Source: Planctomycetia bacterium (GTDB taxonomy: Bacteria; Planctomycetota; Planctomycetia; Planctomycetales; Planctomycetaceae). Taken from it: a stretch of DNA of 46,191 nucleotides. The notes beneath the pieces are model-generated. The model had not been told where the DNA came from. It searched no databases and was given only the letters and a program-made list of their open reading frames with translations. The position numbers and the translations under genes were made by a program. The DNA lies in NCBI GenBank assembly GCA_026400935.1, contig JAPLNX010000113.1, positions 1-46,191 on the forward strand. Reading direction: 5' to 3'. This document shows, piece after piece, positions 15,867-25,735 of the stretch (position 1 is its first letter; each line of letters starts with the position of its first letter).

Positions 15867-16844
15867 ATGCCGTTTCCGCAATTCGACCGCAGCCAACTTA
15901 ATATCCTGCCGCTAGGTGATCGCATTCACGATTTGCGGCGTGAAGCGATTCTCAACCAGCCGGGCTCACCGAGAGTGTCGTTTGAGCATCCCGCGATTCC
16001 AGTGTTGGCCGAGCGGATCGTTGAGGCCAAGAAAAATCGTCGGTCAATTATCTTGCTCTGTGGTGCACATGTTTTGCGAGCAGGAAATGCTCCGTTGTTG
16101 ATCGACTTAATGCAGCGTGGCTTGATTACGCACCTCGGTTTCAATGGTGCGGGAGCGATTCACGATTTTGAATTGGCGATGATTGGACAGACGTGTGAAA
16201 GCGTGGCGAAGTACGTCAGTGAAGGACAATTCGGTTTGTGGCGTGAAACAGGCAAGCTCAATGAGGCGGTCAAAGCGGGGCATCGTGACGGACTTGGTTT
16301 CGGTGAATCGGTCGGTCGCATGATCGAAGAAGAAAACTTTCCCTTTCGAGAGACGAGCGTCTTCGCTGCTGGATACCGGCTTGGAGTTCCGGTCACCGCG
16401 CATGTTTGCATCGGACAAGACATCGTTCACGAGCATCCGAACTTCGACGGTGCTGCCGCCGGAGCGACTTCTTACACCGACTTCCTGATCTTCACTCAAT
16501 CGGTGATGGATCTTGAAGGTGGTGTGTTCCTCAACATCGGCTCGGCGGTAATGGGCCCGGAAGTTTATCTGAAGGCGCTCGCGATGGCTCGGAACGTCGC
16601 ACACCCGCGTGGCGAAAAAATCTGCCACTTCACGACTGCGGTCTTCGATCTGCCAAGCCTCGGCGATGACCTCTCGCAGGAAGCTCCGAAGAACGATCCT
16701 CGCTACTACTTCCGCCCATTCAAGACAATTCTGGTCCGCACCGTCGCCGACGGCGGCCAAAGCTTCTACGTTCAAGGGGATCACAAGGCGACGGTCCCAG
16801 CGCTGCATGAGGCGGTGATGCGGAAAGTTGTCAGTGGTTTGTAG
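15867..16844 (+). CDS. Deoxyhypusine-synthase-like protein
   Basis: 325 residues. Blocks IILLCGAHVLRAGNAPLLID, GLITHLGFNGAGAIHDFELA and MIGQTCESVAKYVSEGQFGL, then DFLIFTQSVMDLEGGVFLNI, GSAVMGPEVYLKALAM and a C-terminal YVQGDHKATVPALHEAV, recall the deoxyhypusine synthase (DHS) fold, a Rossmann-type NAD-binding domain. Bacteria lack hypusinated eIF5A, so the substrate is probably a different amine or nucleoside. The second ATG (15867) is preferred because GTGAGAGA precedes it; ATG 15849 is in frame and also possible. Its stop lies only 19 bp before the SGNH hydrolase start, so the two may be cotranscribed. Confidence 0.72.
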   Translation: MPFPQFDRSQLNILPLGDRIHDLRREAILNQPGSPRVSFEHPAIPVLAERIVEAKKNRRSIILLCGAHVLRAGNAPLLIDLMQRGLITHLGFNGAGAIHDFELAMIGQTCESVAKYVSEGQFGLWRETGKLNEAVKAGHRDGLGFGESVGRMIEEENFPFRETSVFAAGYRLGVPVTAHVCIGQDIVHEHPNFDGAAAGATSYTDFLIFTQSVMDLEGGVFLNIGSAVMGPEVYLKALAMARNVAHPRGEKICHFTTAVFDLPSLGDDLSQEAPKNDPRYYFRPFKTILVRTVADGGQSFYVQGDHKATVPALHEAVMRKVVSGL

Positions 16845-16863
16845 TCCGTTGTATGGATATGGC

Positions 16864-17949
16864 ATGAGCGACAATTCGTTGATGGCGACCAAGCCTACGG
16901 GACGACCTGAGCGTCACTGGAGTCGGGGATGGACCAGAAGTGTGTTGTACGTGGTCTATCTGGCGGTGCTCGCCTGGTTGGGGGTGAAGCTGCTGTGGTG
17001 GATTCTCTTTGATGTGCCGATCAGTCAAACGCCGAACGCGGACACGGTTTGGGAGAACTATTACCCGGAGTTGTGGAAGTCTGGGGCCATCGAGAGTCAT
17101 CCCATGACGGACGATGCGACGTTGGATGTGCTGCTGTTAGGAGGATCGGTGTTGCAGCAAGTGGCGCAGAAATTTGAATCGGAACTGAGTGCCATGTCTG
17201 CAAGCCCCGTGCGAGTGTTTTCGTTGGCCACCTCGTCTCACACGTCGCGCGATTCCAGAAACAAGTCCTGGCGTTTGCGAGACAAGCCCTTTGATTGGAT
17301 CGTGTTTTATCATGGCATTAACGATGTGCGCATGAATTGTTGCAGCACTTCGGAGTTCCGGCAGGATTACTCTCACTGTGCGTGGTACGACGCCTTTTCG
17401 CGGCGTCTGCAGGCGGGTCGTTTGACGCTCTCGAGTCTGGCGGTCGATCATTTATGGTCCAAAGCGATTGAGCTAGGACCGCCGAATCCTGCGCAGCTCG
17501 ATTGGGGTGACGAGTTGAAAACGCCTCCGGCGTTCCGCGACAACGTAGCGGCCAACCAACGCCCCGGACAGCGCGTGATCTTGGCGACCTTCGCGTGTTA
17601 CATCCCAGAAAATTACTCGCGCGACCGACTTCGAAATCATGAACTCGATTATGGTCACGGTCAGTTTGAGTTGGCGGCAGAACTCTGGGGTAAGCCAGTC
17701 AACGTCATCGCGGGAATCAACGCGCATAACCAACAAGTTCGTGAGGTTGCCTCAGAATACCCCAACACGTTACTGGTCGAATTAGCTCTGGAGATTCCGC
17801 ACAGCGTCGAGAACTTCAGTGACCCCTGCCATTTGACCGATCGAGGTTGTGAACTGTTTGTGTCACGGTTGTTGGCTGCCGTTCAACCTTTGCGCTCCAC
17901 GAAACAAGCCTCCGATACAGTAGGGCGGCGACGCCGCAAAGCAAAGTAG
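16864..17949 (+). CDS. Membrane-anchored SGNH/GDSL hydrolase-like protein
   Basis: 361 residues. One N-terminal transmembrane helix (about 27-52: SVLYVVYLAVLAWLGVKLLW) is followed by an extracytoplasmic domain. SGNH blocks can be recognised: LLLGGSVL (block I, nucleophile Ser), FYHGINDVR (block III, Gly-x-Asn-Asp) and DPCHLTDRGCELFV (block V, Asp-x-x-His). The complete triad positions suggest an active esterase, possibly a glycan O-deacetylase. ATG 16864 is the likely start; the open frame extends 12 codons further. It follows the DHS-like gene by 19 bp and ends at a perfect hairpin. The C-terminus (GRRRRKAK) is very basic. Confidence 0.8.
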   Translation: MSDNSLMATKPTGRPERHWSRGWTRSVLYVVYLAVLAWLGVKLLWWILFDVPISQTPNADTVWENYYPELWKSGAIESHPMTDDATLDVLLLGGSVLQQVAQKFESELSAMSASPVRVFSLATSSHTSRDSRNKSWRLRDKPFDWIVFYHGINDVRMNCCSTSEFRQDYSHCAWYDAFSRRLQAGRLTLSSLAVDHLWSKAIELGPPNPAQLDWGDELKTPPAFRDNVAANQRPGQRVILATFACYIPENYSRDRLRNHELDYGHGQFELAAELWGKPVNVIAGINAHNQQVREVASEYPNTLLVELALEIPHSVENFSDPCHLTDRGCELFVSRLLAAVQPLRSTKQASDTVGRRRRKAK

Positions 17950-17950
17950 C

Positions 17951-17969
17951 CGAGTCACTCCGTGACTCG
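17951..17969 (+). terminator. Perfect hairpin after the SGNH gene
   Basis: CGAGTCAC (17951-17958), loop TCC, GTGACTCG (17962-17969), starting two bases after the stop codon. There is no U-tract. A very similar 8-bp/3-nt hairpin stands before obg (23174-23192), and CGAGTCACTCCG recurs at about 25534, so this may be a small interspersed palindrome that also terminates transcription. Confidence 0.45.
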
Positions 17970-18200
17970 AAGGTTCCGGTCACGGAGAGCCTGTGAATCA
18001 ATTGATTTTCCACGTTTTTGCGGACGTCATTTCAGTTAAGCTCACCGCCGATCGTCGATCCTGAGTGATCCTATGCGATCGTTTTTAGTGACTTGGAGCG
18101 GGATTCGATTGATTCACAAAATCGGAGTGACCGGTCTATTTTGCTCGCGCCCTGACAATGAGTTTGACCTTAACAATCCAGGCACCATCAAGTAGCAGCT

Positions 18201-19247
18201 ATGACACCACATCGCCTGACCGAACTGATTGACCGATTTGCCTCACGTCGCATTGTCGTGATCGGGGACTTTTTTCTCGATAAGTATCTCGAAGTCGACC
18301 ACGATCTCGATGAGCCTTCGTTTGAAACGGGCTTGAATGCGAATCAAGTCGTCGCGATTCGCCGTTTTGCCGGAGCGGCGGGGACTGTCGTCAATAATCT
18401 CGCAGCGCTCGGTTGCAAAACGCTGCACGCAATTGGAGCGGTCGGGAACGACGGCGAGGCTCATGACTTGCGAGGTTGCTTGAAAAACATCGGCTGCTCG
18501 ACCGACGGTTTGCTGACTAGTGGTGAGATCATGACGCCGACGTATCTCAAGCCGCGTGATATGCGAGATCCGAGTCTCACAGGCGAACATGAGCGATACG
18601 ACACTAAGAACCGCCTTCCGACGCCACACGCGTTGATTGACGACGTGCTCAAGGCGTTCGATCGCATCCTCTCGCAAGTCGATGCTGTGATCGTGGTCGA
18701 TCAAGTCGTCGACGATGACTGTGGCATCATCACTACTTCGATGCGAGAGGCTTTGGCTGAACGAGCGGCACAAAATCCTCATGTGTTGTTTTGGGCCGAC
18801 AGCCGAAATCACGTTCACGATTTTCGGCACATGATCATTAAGCCGAATCAATTTGAAGCGGTGCATCATGTGAATCCGCTGCCGGAAGAACGAATCGAAA
18901 TTGATCGATTGCGAGCGGCGATCCCCGTCTTGAAAGCAAAGACTCACGTTCCTGTTTGCGTGACGCTCGGCGAACGCGGCATGTTCGTCAGCGATCCCGA
19001 GCTGACTCACGTACCCGGTGTGAAGGTTCCCGGCCCGATCGACCCGACCGGTGCGGGAGACAGTGCAACTGCCGGAGCGGTGATCGCGCTGGCGTCCGGC
19101 GCCTCGCTGGCGGAAGCCGCACTCGTGGGTAACCTGGTCGCATCCATTACCGTTCAACAACTCGCAGCCACGGGAACTGCTCGACCTGATGAGCTTCCGC
19201 CGCGCTTGGAGTTGTGGCGACAGCAGCAGCTCGGTCTGAAATTGTAG
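18201..19247 (+). CDS. PfkB-family sugar kinase (RfaE/HldE N-domain-like)
   Basis: 348 residues. The early segment RIVVIGDFFLDKYLEVD and RFAGAAGTVVNNLAALG match the ribokinase/HldE fold; the C-terminal signature DPTGAGDSATAGAVIAL holds the anion-hole GAGD with the catalytic aspartate. HldE-like kinases phosphorylate heptose-7-phosphate in lipopolysaccharide core synthesis, but no cytidylyltransferase domain or heptose genes are present, so the sugar is uncertain. The 251 bp upstream hold no gene I can see, only the hairpin and presumably this gene's promoter. A clear terminator follows. Confidence 0.88.
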   Translation: MTPHRLTELIDRFASRRIVVIGDFFLDKYLEVDHDLDEPSFETGLNANQVVAIRRFAGAAGTVVNNLAALGCKTLHAIGAVGNDGEAHDLRGCLKNIGCSTDGLLTSGEIMTPTYLKPRDMRDPSLTGEHERYDTKNRLPTPHALIDDVLKAFDRILSQVDAVIVVDQVVDDDCGIITTSMREALAERAAQNPHVLFWADSRNHVHDFRHMIIKPNQFEAVHHVNPLPEERIEIDRLRAAIPVLKAKTHVPVCVTLGERGMFVSDPELTHVPGVKVPGPIDPTGAGDSATAGAVIALASGASLAEAALVGNLVASITVQQLAATGTARPDELPPRLELWRQQQLGLKL

Positions 19248-19272
19248 AACAGGCAACTCGCCTGTTTCTTTT
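19248..19272 (+). terminator. Rho-independent terminator of the sugar kinase gene
   Basis: AACAGGC (19248-19254), loop AACTC, GCCTGTT (19260-19266), followed by TCTTTT, directly after the kinase stop codon. This is the best-formed intrinsic terminator in the window. Confidence 0.8.
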
Positions 19273-19313
19273 AACGCTAGATGTCTGTCAGGCGGGCCGC
19301 CGGACCTACGGTG

Positions 19314-21653
19314 TCACTTCGCAACCAAGCTCTTCTTCCAGTCGCTGTAGACGATACTTTCTCGATAGCGGCTGAAGGGGCGGCCGGCACCGACGGTTAG
19401 GAATTGGATGCCTGTCTTTGATCCGGAAAGCCCCAACTCCGATTGAGTTGCGAGAGCGAATTCAGAAGCACGCATCCGATGACTCGATGATTTGTTTTGA
19501 CGCTTTCCTTCAAACACAATCTGCTTGGCAATCGAACCCTTGTCTTCGATTCCCCAGTATTTGCCGAAGCTCTTCGCGTCGATGATGCTCGCTACCGGAC
19601 GACCGCTTGATCCGAGCCACTTCGACACGCCATAGACATTGTCATTTCCCTGCCAAGTGCGGTCATTCTTACTGTTTTCAGCAGTCAGAAACGAGCCGCC
19701 GATCCAATCGGTCTTCAACAGGCTGTTTTCGACAGTCACGCTAACAGGCGTCGCGACGTTGGGTGTGTGAATCACGTTCGTCCCTTGCAGCGTGCAATTT
19801 CTCAGCGTCAGTGCGGTCGATGCATCTTTCGCCATAGTGTGCTTGACGATTGCGACGCAGTGATCACTGAAGAGCAAACTGTTATCGGCGTCAATCGTCT
19901 GTTGTCCGGTTGCGGCCACTTCGATCGCCGCTCGCCCGCCGCCGAGCAAGCAGTTTCGCATCTGCACTTGCGACGGTTCAGTCACTTCGACCAACGCAAC
20001 CCCTTTGCGCCCTTCTTCAGTGATTGAGCAATTCAACATTCGCAGAGAGCCACCCGCGACTCGCACTGCACACCAAGAAATATTTGCGGTTCCTTCAGGG
20101 GCATCGAAGTCCAGCTTCAATCCTTCCAGAGTGACGTTTGCGTTCGCCACCTTCAGCATGTAGCGAGTCTCCGGGTCTTTTTCCGGTCGTGCTCGCAAGC
20201 CGCGCGAATCCAACCCGACGTCATACACGAACGTCGGCAGATATCCATAACCCGCTTCGATTGTCAGGTTTTTATCGATGATTACATGCGGCAGTTTAAA
20301 CGGGCCGTCTCCTTCGATGCGCAGCGTCTCGCCAGGCAGAGCCGCTTTCAACGCTTCGTCGATTGTCCCGAAACGCGGCTTGTCCGCCCGATTCACGAAC
20401 ACGAACGCCTTCTCCGGCTCACCTTCGAGTAGACGCGAAATATCGCTACCGAGATTCGCTTTGCGCAAGAAGAGGACCGCGAATGCCGTTTGCGAAAGCC
20501 CCTTGTCGTTGTGTTCTTCGGGCCATGAGCCGTCCATCTTTTGAGTCTTCAGCAGTACGTCTGAGTTCTTCGCGAACCAGTCGACTCCACCGAACTTTTC
20601 GAGGCCGAGCATGACACCCAAGCGTTCGATCGACCACAAGAAGTACCGCGCGGTATCGCCCCCTTGGACGAATCGCCCCGCTTGTTCCAGCCCTTTTGCA
20701 AAGATCGGATCGGTCATCAACGTGTTGCTGGCATCTGACTTTCCTGCCCCAGTATTGTCAGTAGCCGTCTTGTCTCCTGTTGCCAAAAGAGCCTTCTTTT
20801 CATCGTCGAGCTTCTTCGTCGCACCCGATGCCCCGCCAGCAGCCGGCTTCTTGGAGCCGACCGTCCCAGGCTTTGATTTGTCCTCTCCTGCAATTTCACG
20901 CTCTTCAATTTGCTTGCGTAATTTGTTCGCTCGCGCGGCAGTCAAACAGAACAGCCCGGCGAACGTCATCGCGCTTCCCGATGGGTTCGTCACGGTGGTC
21001 TCACCTTGCTTCGCCGGAGCAACGGTATACGGCCAACCGCCGTCACTGTTTTGAGTCGCCTTAAAACGTTGCGCGACGGCGGCCATTGGTTGATCGATAT
21101 CAATGCCTGATCGCGACGCAGTCCACAGACCAAGGACTGCCAGTTGCGTGCAGCTATTGTCACCGAATCCTTCCGGCGGCTTCGGACGAGTTTCGGGGTT
21201 CGTCAAGATCGACGACGTCACCTTGGCCGGACAGGTATAAGTCCAACCGCCAGCGGTGTTCTGTCCGGCAATCAATCTCGCACCCAAGTCGCGAATGACC
21301 GACTTATTACTGTGCTCGTCTAGACGAGAGAGCAGTACGATGGCTAGCGAGATGTCGTATGTCGAACCAAGTTCCTTCGTATTCTTTTTAACGTACCGAT
21401 GCCCCTTCTCGATCATCGGATCAAACTGCGAAACGCCGTTCTCTACGAGCGCTAGTGTACACAGCGATGTGATTCCCACGTCATGTCCGGGGAACTCCCA
21501 GTTCCCGTCGGAGAGCTGCTTCGACTTAAGGAACTCTACCCCTTTCAGCCGAGCTTCCGTCAGCTTCGAGTCATCAACACTCTGAGCCACTAAAACCTGT
21601 GGCAGCCAACAGGCCGCCGTCAGGCAGATCGAAAAAAGAGTTTTCCGCATCAT
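19314..21653 (-). CDS. Secreted squalene-cyclase-like toroid fused to a beta-helix domain
   Basis: 779 residues. The signal peptide (KTLFSICLTAACWLPQVLVA) is followed by an alpha/alpha-toroid with prenyltransferase/squalene-oxidase-type repeats: SDGNWEFPGHDVGITSLCTL, TAGGWTYTC, SDGGWPYTV, MDGSWPEEHNDKGLSQTAFA. A charged Lys/Ala/Gly linker (about 240-300) interrupts the toroid. The C-terminal part (about 420-690) has parallel beta-helix rungs (TIDEALKAALPGETLRIEGD, ANVTLEGLKLDFD, SLRMLNCSITEE, VQMRNCLLGGGRAAIEV). I took ATG 21653 because GGAG lies about 10 nt upstream; the TTG at 21662 is too close to it. The catalytic DxDD of true cyclases is not seen, so this is likely a binding or structural envelope protein. 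It stands alone. Confidence 0.85.
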   Translation of the reverse strand: MMRKTLFSICLTAACWLPQVLVAQSVDDSKLTEARLKGVEFLKSKQLSDGNWEFPGHDVGITSLCTLALVENGVSQFDPMIEKGHRYVKKNTKELGSTYDISLAIVLLSRLDEHSNKSVIRDLGARLIAGQNTAGGWTYTCPAKVTSSILTNPETRPKPPEGFGDNSCTQLAVLGLWTASRSGIDIDQPMAAVAQRFKATQNSDGGWPYTVAPAKQGETTVTNPSGSAMTFAGLFCLTAARANKLRKQIEEREIAGEDKSKPGTVGSKKPAAGGASGATKKLDDEKKALLATGDKTATDNTGAGKSDASNTLMTDPIFAKGLEQAGRFVQGGDTARYFLWSIERLGVMLGLEKFGGVDWFAKNSDVLLKTQKMDGSWPEEHNDKGLSQTAFAVLFLRKANLGSDISRLLEGEPEKAFVFVNRADKPRFGTIDEALKAALPGETLRIEGDGPFKLPHVIIDKNLTIEAGYGYLPTFVYDVGLDSRGLRARPEKDPETRYMLKVANANVTLEGLKLDFDAPEGTANISWCAVRVAGGSLRMLNCSITEEGRKGVALVEVTEPSQVQMRNCLLGGGRAAIEVAATGQQTIDADNSLLFSDHCVAIVKHTMAKDASTALTLRNCTLQGTNVIHTPNVATPVSVTVENSLLKTDWIGGSFLTAENSKNDRTWQGNDNVYGVSKWLGSSGRPVASIIDAKSFGKYWGIEDKGSIAKQIVFEGKRQNKSSSHRMRASEFALATQSELGLSGSKTGIQFLTVGAGRPFSRYRESIVYSDWKKSLVAK

Positions 21654-21862
21654 GGTTTTCAATCTCCGGATATTCAGAGAAACGCGAGACGCAACGAAAC
21701 TTCAAGAACAACATAACCCCTCCGAGCTTGCCTCGGTGGCAACGGGCTTTTGCACTACGGAAAAAGTCGCTTGGAGTAATACAAAAGCCTGCGAAACACC
21801 GTGATCCTCCGGGTGCCTGGCTCGGGGGAAGCTGGAAATCAACTCAGAACACGGAATATCAA

Positions 21863-23035
21863 TCACTTCGCAAGCGGCAGAAACTTCACGCAGACCGGCA
21901 TCGGCACTTCGATACTGGAGCCTGTGGGTTCCAGTTTGCCGGTGACTTGATCGACTTTGAAAACGACCACGCTGTCGCCGTCTTGATTAGCAACCAGCAA
22001 ATAGTTTCCAGTCGGATCAATGTTGAAGTTACGTGGCGTCTTGATGCCCAGCCCTTGATGGCCAACAGAGGTCAGCTTGCCGGTGCTTTGATCAATTGCA
22101 AAAGCCGCGATGCTGTGATGTCCGCGATTCGAGCCGTACAAGAATTTGCCGCTGGGATGCACGACCACTTCGGCAGTCGAAATTCCTTTGCGATCGGTCA
22201 CTTCATCAGGAAGAGTCGTGATTGTCTGCAAAGTGTTGAGGCTGCCTTTGTCTGCGTCGTACTGAAACGCGGTGACGGTTAGCGACATCTCGTTGATCAC
22301 GTATGCGAACTTGCCAGTCGGATGAAACGCAAAATGCCGAGGCCCGGATCCTGGAGCAACTTTTGCCGCGGCGGGATCATTGGGCGTGATCGAGCCTTTC
22401 GCCGCGTCGAAGCGATAAACCTGCACGGTGTCTAAGCCCAAATCAGCCACAAATGCGAAGCGATTCTTCGCATCTACGTTGACCGAGTGTGCGTGCGGAG
22501 CTTCTTGCCGTCCCTTATCGACGCTCGTTCCTTTGTGTTGAACGAAGCTCGATGCCTCCGCGATCGTTCCGTCCGCTTTAATTGGCAGAACGGCCACACT
22601 GCCGCCGCCGTAATTTGCCACCAGTACGTTTTTCCCTTCGCGATCGACAACAACATGACACGGGCCTGCACCAACGGAAGACTGTTGATTGAGCAGTTTG
22701 AGATTTCCGGTTGCCGCATCAATCGCAAATGCATTTACGGCACCCGCTTTTTTGCCACCGAAGTCGCTGATCTCACCGACCGAGTAGAGGAATTTTTCGT
22801 TGGGAGCGATTGCCAAGAACGACGGGCTCGTCGCCTCTCCTGCGAGCACCGGTGGCGACAACTTGCCTGTCGCAAGATCGAGTTCACTGCGATAAATCCC
22901 TTTGCTCACTTTGCCTGTGTACGTTCCAAAGTAGACACGTTGTTTCCCACTCGGTGCGTCAGCCGCATTCGAGGACGAAATCACGATGCCAAATAAACAG
23001 GCGACGCCAAACACTGCTCGAACAAAGCGGCTCAT
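21863..23035 (-). CDS. Exported lactonase-family seven-bladed beta-propeller
   Basis: 390 residues. A signal peptide (FVRAVFGVACLFGIVISSSN-AADA) is followed by regular blades typical of the 6-phosphogluconolactonase-like family: VYFGTYTGKVSKGIYRSELD, SPSFLAIAPNEKFLYSVGEI, HVVVDREGKNVLVANYGGGS, HAHSVNVDAKNRFAFVADLG, GPRHFAFHPTGKFAYVINEM, AEVVVHPSGKFLYGSNRGHH, TPRNFNIDPTGNYLLVANQD. ATG 23035 is chosen with AGGAG 8 nt upstream; a GTG immediately before is in frame. Cytoplasmic homologues hydrolyse 6-phosphogluconolactone; this exported version probably acts on other lactones or is a carbohydrate-related propeller. Confidence 0.9.
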   Translation of the reverse strand: MSRFVRAVFGVACLFGIVISSSNAADAPSGKQRVYFGTYTGKVSKGIYRSELDLATGKLSPPVLAGEATSPSFLAIAPNEKFLYSVGEISDFGGKKAGAVNAFAIDAATGNLKLLNQQSSVGAGPCHVVVDREGKNVLVANYGGGSVAVLPIKADGTIAEASSFVQHKGTSVDKGRQEAPHAHSVNVDAKNRFAFVADLGLDTVQVYRFDAAKGSITPNDPAAAKVAPGSGPRHFAFHPTGKFAYVINEMSLTVTAFQYDADKGSLNTLQTITTLPDEVTDRKGISTAEVVVHPSGKFLYGSNRGHHSIAAFAIDQSTGKLTSVGHQGLGIKTPRNFNIDPTGNYLLVANQDGDSVVVFKVDQVTGKLEPTGSSIEVPMPVCVKFLPLAK

Positions 23036-23173
23036 CACAGTTGCTCCTGAAAAGTATGAACGATGGAACCCACTGGGCTCCGTTATCTTCAGTCGCGATT
23101 GATTCTGCTAGTCCCACGGCGGAATGAAGAGCGTCGCGTGAAATAGAGCGTCGCGACTGATACAGTCCCTCCC

Positions 23174-24256
<1,083 letters not shown>

Positions 24257-24311
24257 TTTCCTGTTTCCTGTTTTCGTAGCACGGTTTTCCAATCCGTGCG
24301 GTGAAACAACT

Positions 24312-25517
24312 ATGGATGATGTCGCCACATCCGACTCGTTGATTGCTGACTCAAGGCAGCCGGAGATGACGCCGGGGCAGCTTAAGGCATTGATCAAGAC
24401 CTCAGGCTTCGCGTTTCGTGGCTTTGATCAGACGAACTTGGGTAAATCGCCGGAGCTATTAGAACATCTCGTTTACGGCCCGACGGTCGAACGGCATCTG
24501 AGTGAGGCATCGGTGGTCACAGCCGAGTTGCTGGGACGTCCCGTCGATTTGGTCGCTCGCGTGCGTGAGCGTCGCGAAACGACTCTTGCCGAATATGGGG
24601 AAGCGATCTCCATGATTGTGGCTGTCGAGATGGCTCAACTCGAACTGCTTCGTGAGATGTTCGGTATTGCCTACGAATCGGCTCAATTGGCGATCGGCTA
24701 CAGCCTTGGTGAAGTGAGCGCGTTGGTCGCATCTCGCGTCTTCAGTCTCGAAGCAGTACTGAGGCCGCTGCTGGTTTTGTCACCTGACATCATCGCTCAA
24801 GCGGCAGACGTCCGTATGGGGATCATCTTCTCACGCGGCCCAGTGCTCGACGTGGCGGCGGTCGAGCGACTTTGCTTAGAGATCACTCAACATGGTCGCG
24901 GGACGATTGCGATTTCATCGTACTTGTCGCCGAACACAGTCCTCGTGCTCGGCCAACAGGACACGCTCAATGAAATGAGGGCCGCGGTCAAAGGACGTTT
25001 TCCGAAGGGAGTTGTGCTCAAAGAAAACCCCGACAAGTGGCCGCCGATTCATACGCCGATCACGCGACAAAGACAGATTCCCGATCGAGCGGCTGTGATC
25101 ATGGAGCGAGCTCCCGGTGGATTTGTCGTACCGCAACCATCAATTATTTCGTGCGTCACCGGCAAGGCGGACTACAATGATTTCAACAGCCGAGAGATCT
25201 TGAATCGTTGGGTCGACTACCCGCAGCGTTTGTGGGATGTTGTTGATCAAACAATTACGTCGGGCGTTGATTTGCTGGTTCACGTCGGTCCCACACCGAA
25301 CATCATTCCTGCGACGATGCAGCGCATCAGCCTCAACGTGCAAACGCAACTAGCCGAAAAGTCGTGGCACGGGTTTGGCATGCGAGCGGTCTCACGCATG
25401 ATTCGTGAACATCGTCCGTGGCTCACGAACATGCTCTCGCACCAAGCCAACCTGCTACGAGCACCGTTCATTCAAGAAATCATCTTGGAAGATTGGCTGC
25501 TCGTGCAGATGCCGTGA
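24312..25517 (+). CDS. FabD-like malonyl-CoA:ACP acyltransferase homologue
   Basis: 401 residues. The acyltransferase nucleophile elbow is GYSLGE (Ser131) in an AIGYSLGEVSALV context; ISSYLSPNTVLVLGQ and VHVGPTPNIIP match later blocks of the fold. FabD proteins are usually about 310 residues; this has an N-terminal extension of about 50 residues and an expanded C-terminus, so it may act on a polyketide-like or other acyl carrier system rather than be the housekeeping enzyme. ATG 24312 starts the conserved part; the preceding 24 codons read through non-coding sequence. It probably shares an operon with obg. Confidence 0.75.
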   Translation: MDDVATSDSLIADSRQPEMTPGQLKALIKTSGFAFRGFDQTNLGKSPELLEHLVYGPTVERHLSEASVVTAELLGRPVDLVARVRERRETTLAEYGEAISMIVAVEMAQLELLREMFGIAYESAQLAIGYSLGEVSALVASRVFSLEAVLRPLLVLSPDIIAQAADVRMGIIFSRGPVLDVAAVERLCLEITQHGRGTIAISSYLSPNTVLVLGQQDTLNEMRAAVKGRFPKGVVLKENPDKWPPIHTPITRQRQIPDRAAVIMERAPGGFVVPQPSIISCVTGKADYNDFNSREILNRWVDYPQRLWDVVDQTITSGVDLLVHVGPTPNIIPATMQRISLNVQTQLAEKSWHGFGMRAVSRMIREHRPWLTNMLSHQANLLRAPFIQEIILEDWLLVQMP

Positions 25518-25735
25518 GACGAAATGTAGACGAGTCACTCCGCCTGCTTGACTCACACCGAGCGTTTTCTGGAAAACAAACTTCACAGCAAAGGCGTTTA
25601 GAACGCGAAGAACTCAGGAATAAGGCCATTTCCAAAGTCTCCTCGCACAATGATCATATAAAAATTGTGGCGTTCTTTGCGCCTTGGCGCTGAAGACTGT
25701 TACGTTTGAGTACTTGGTTGAGTATTTGAACTCAT

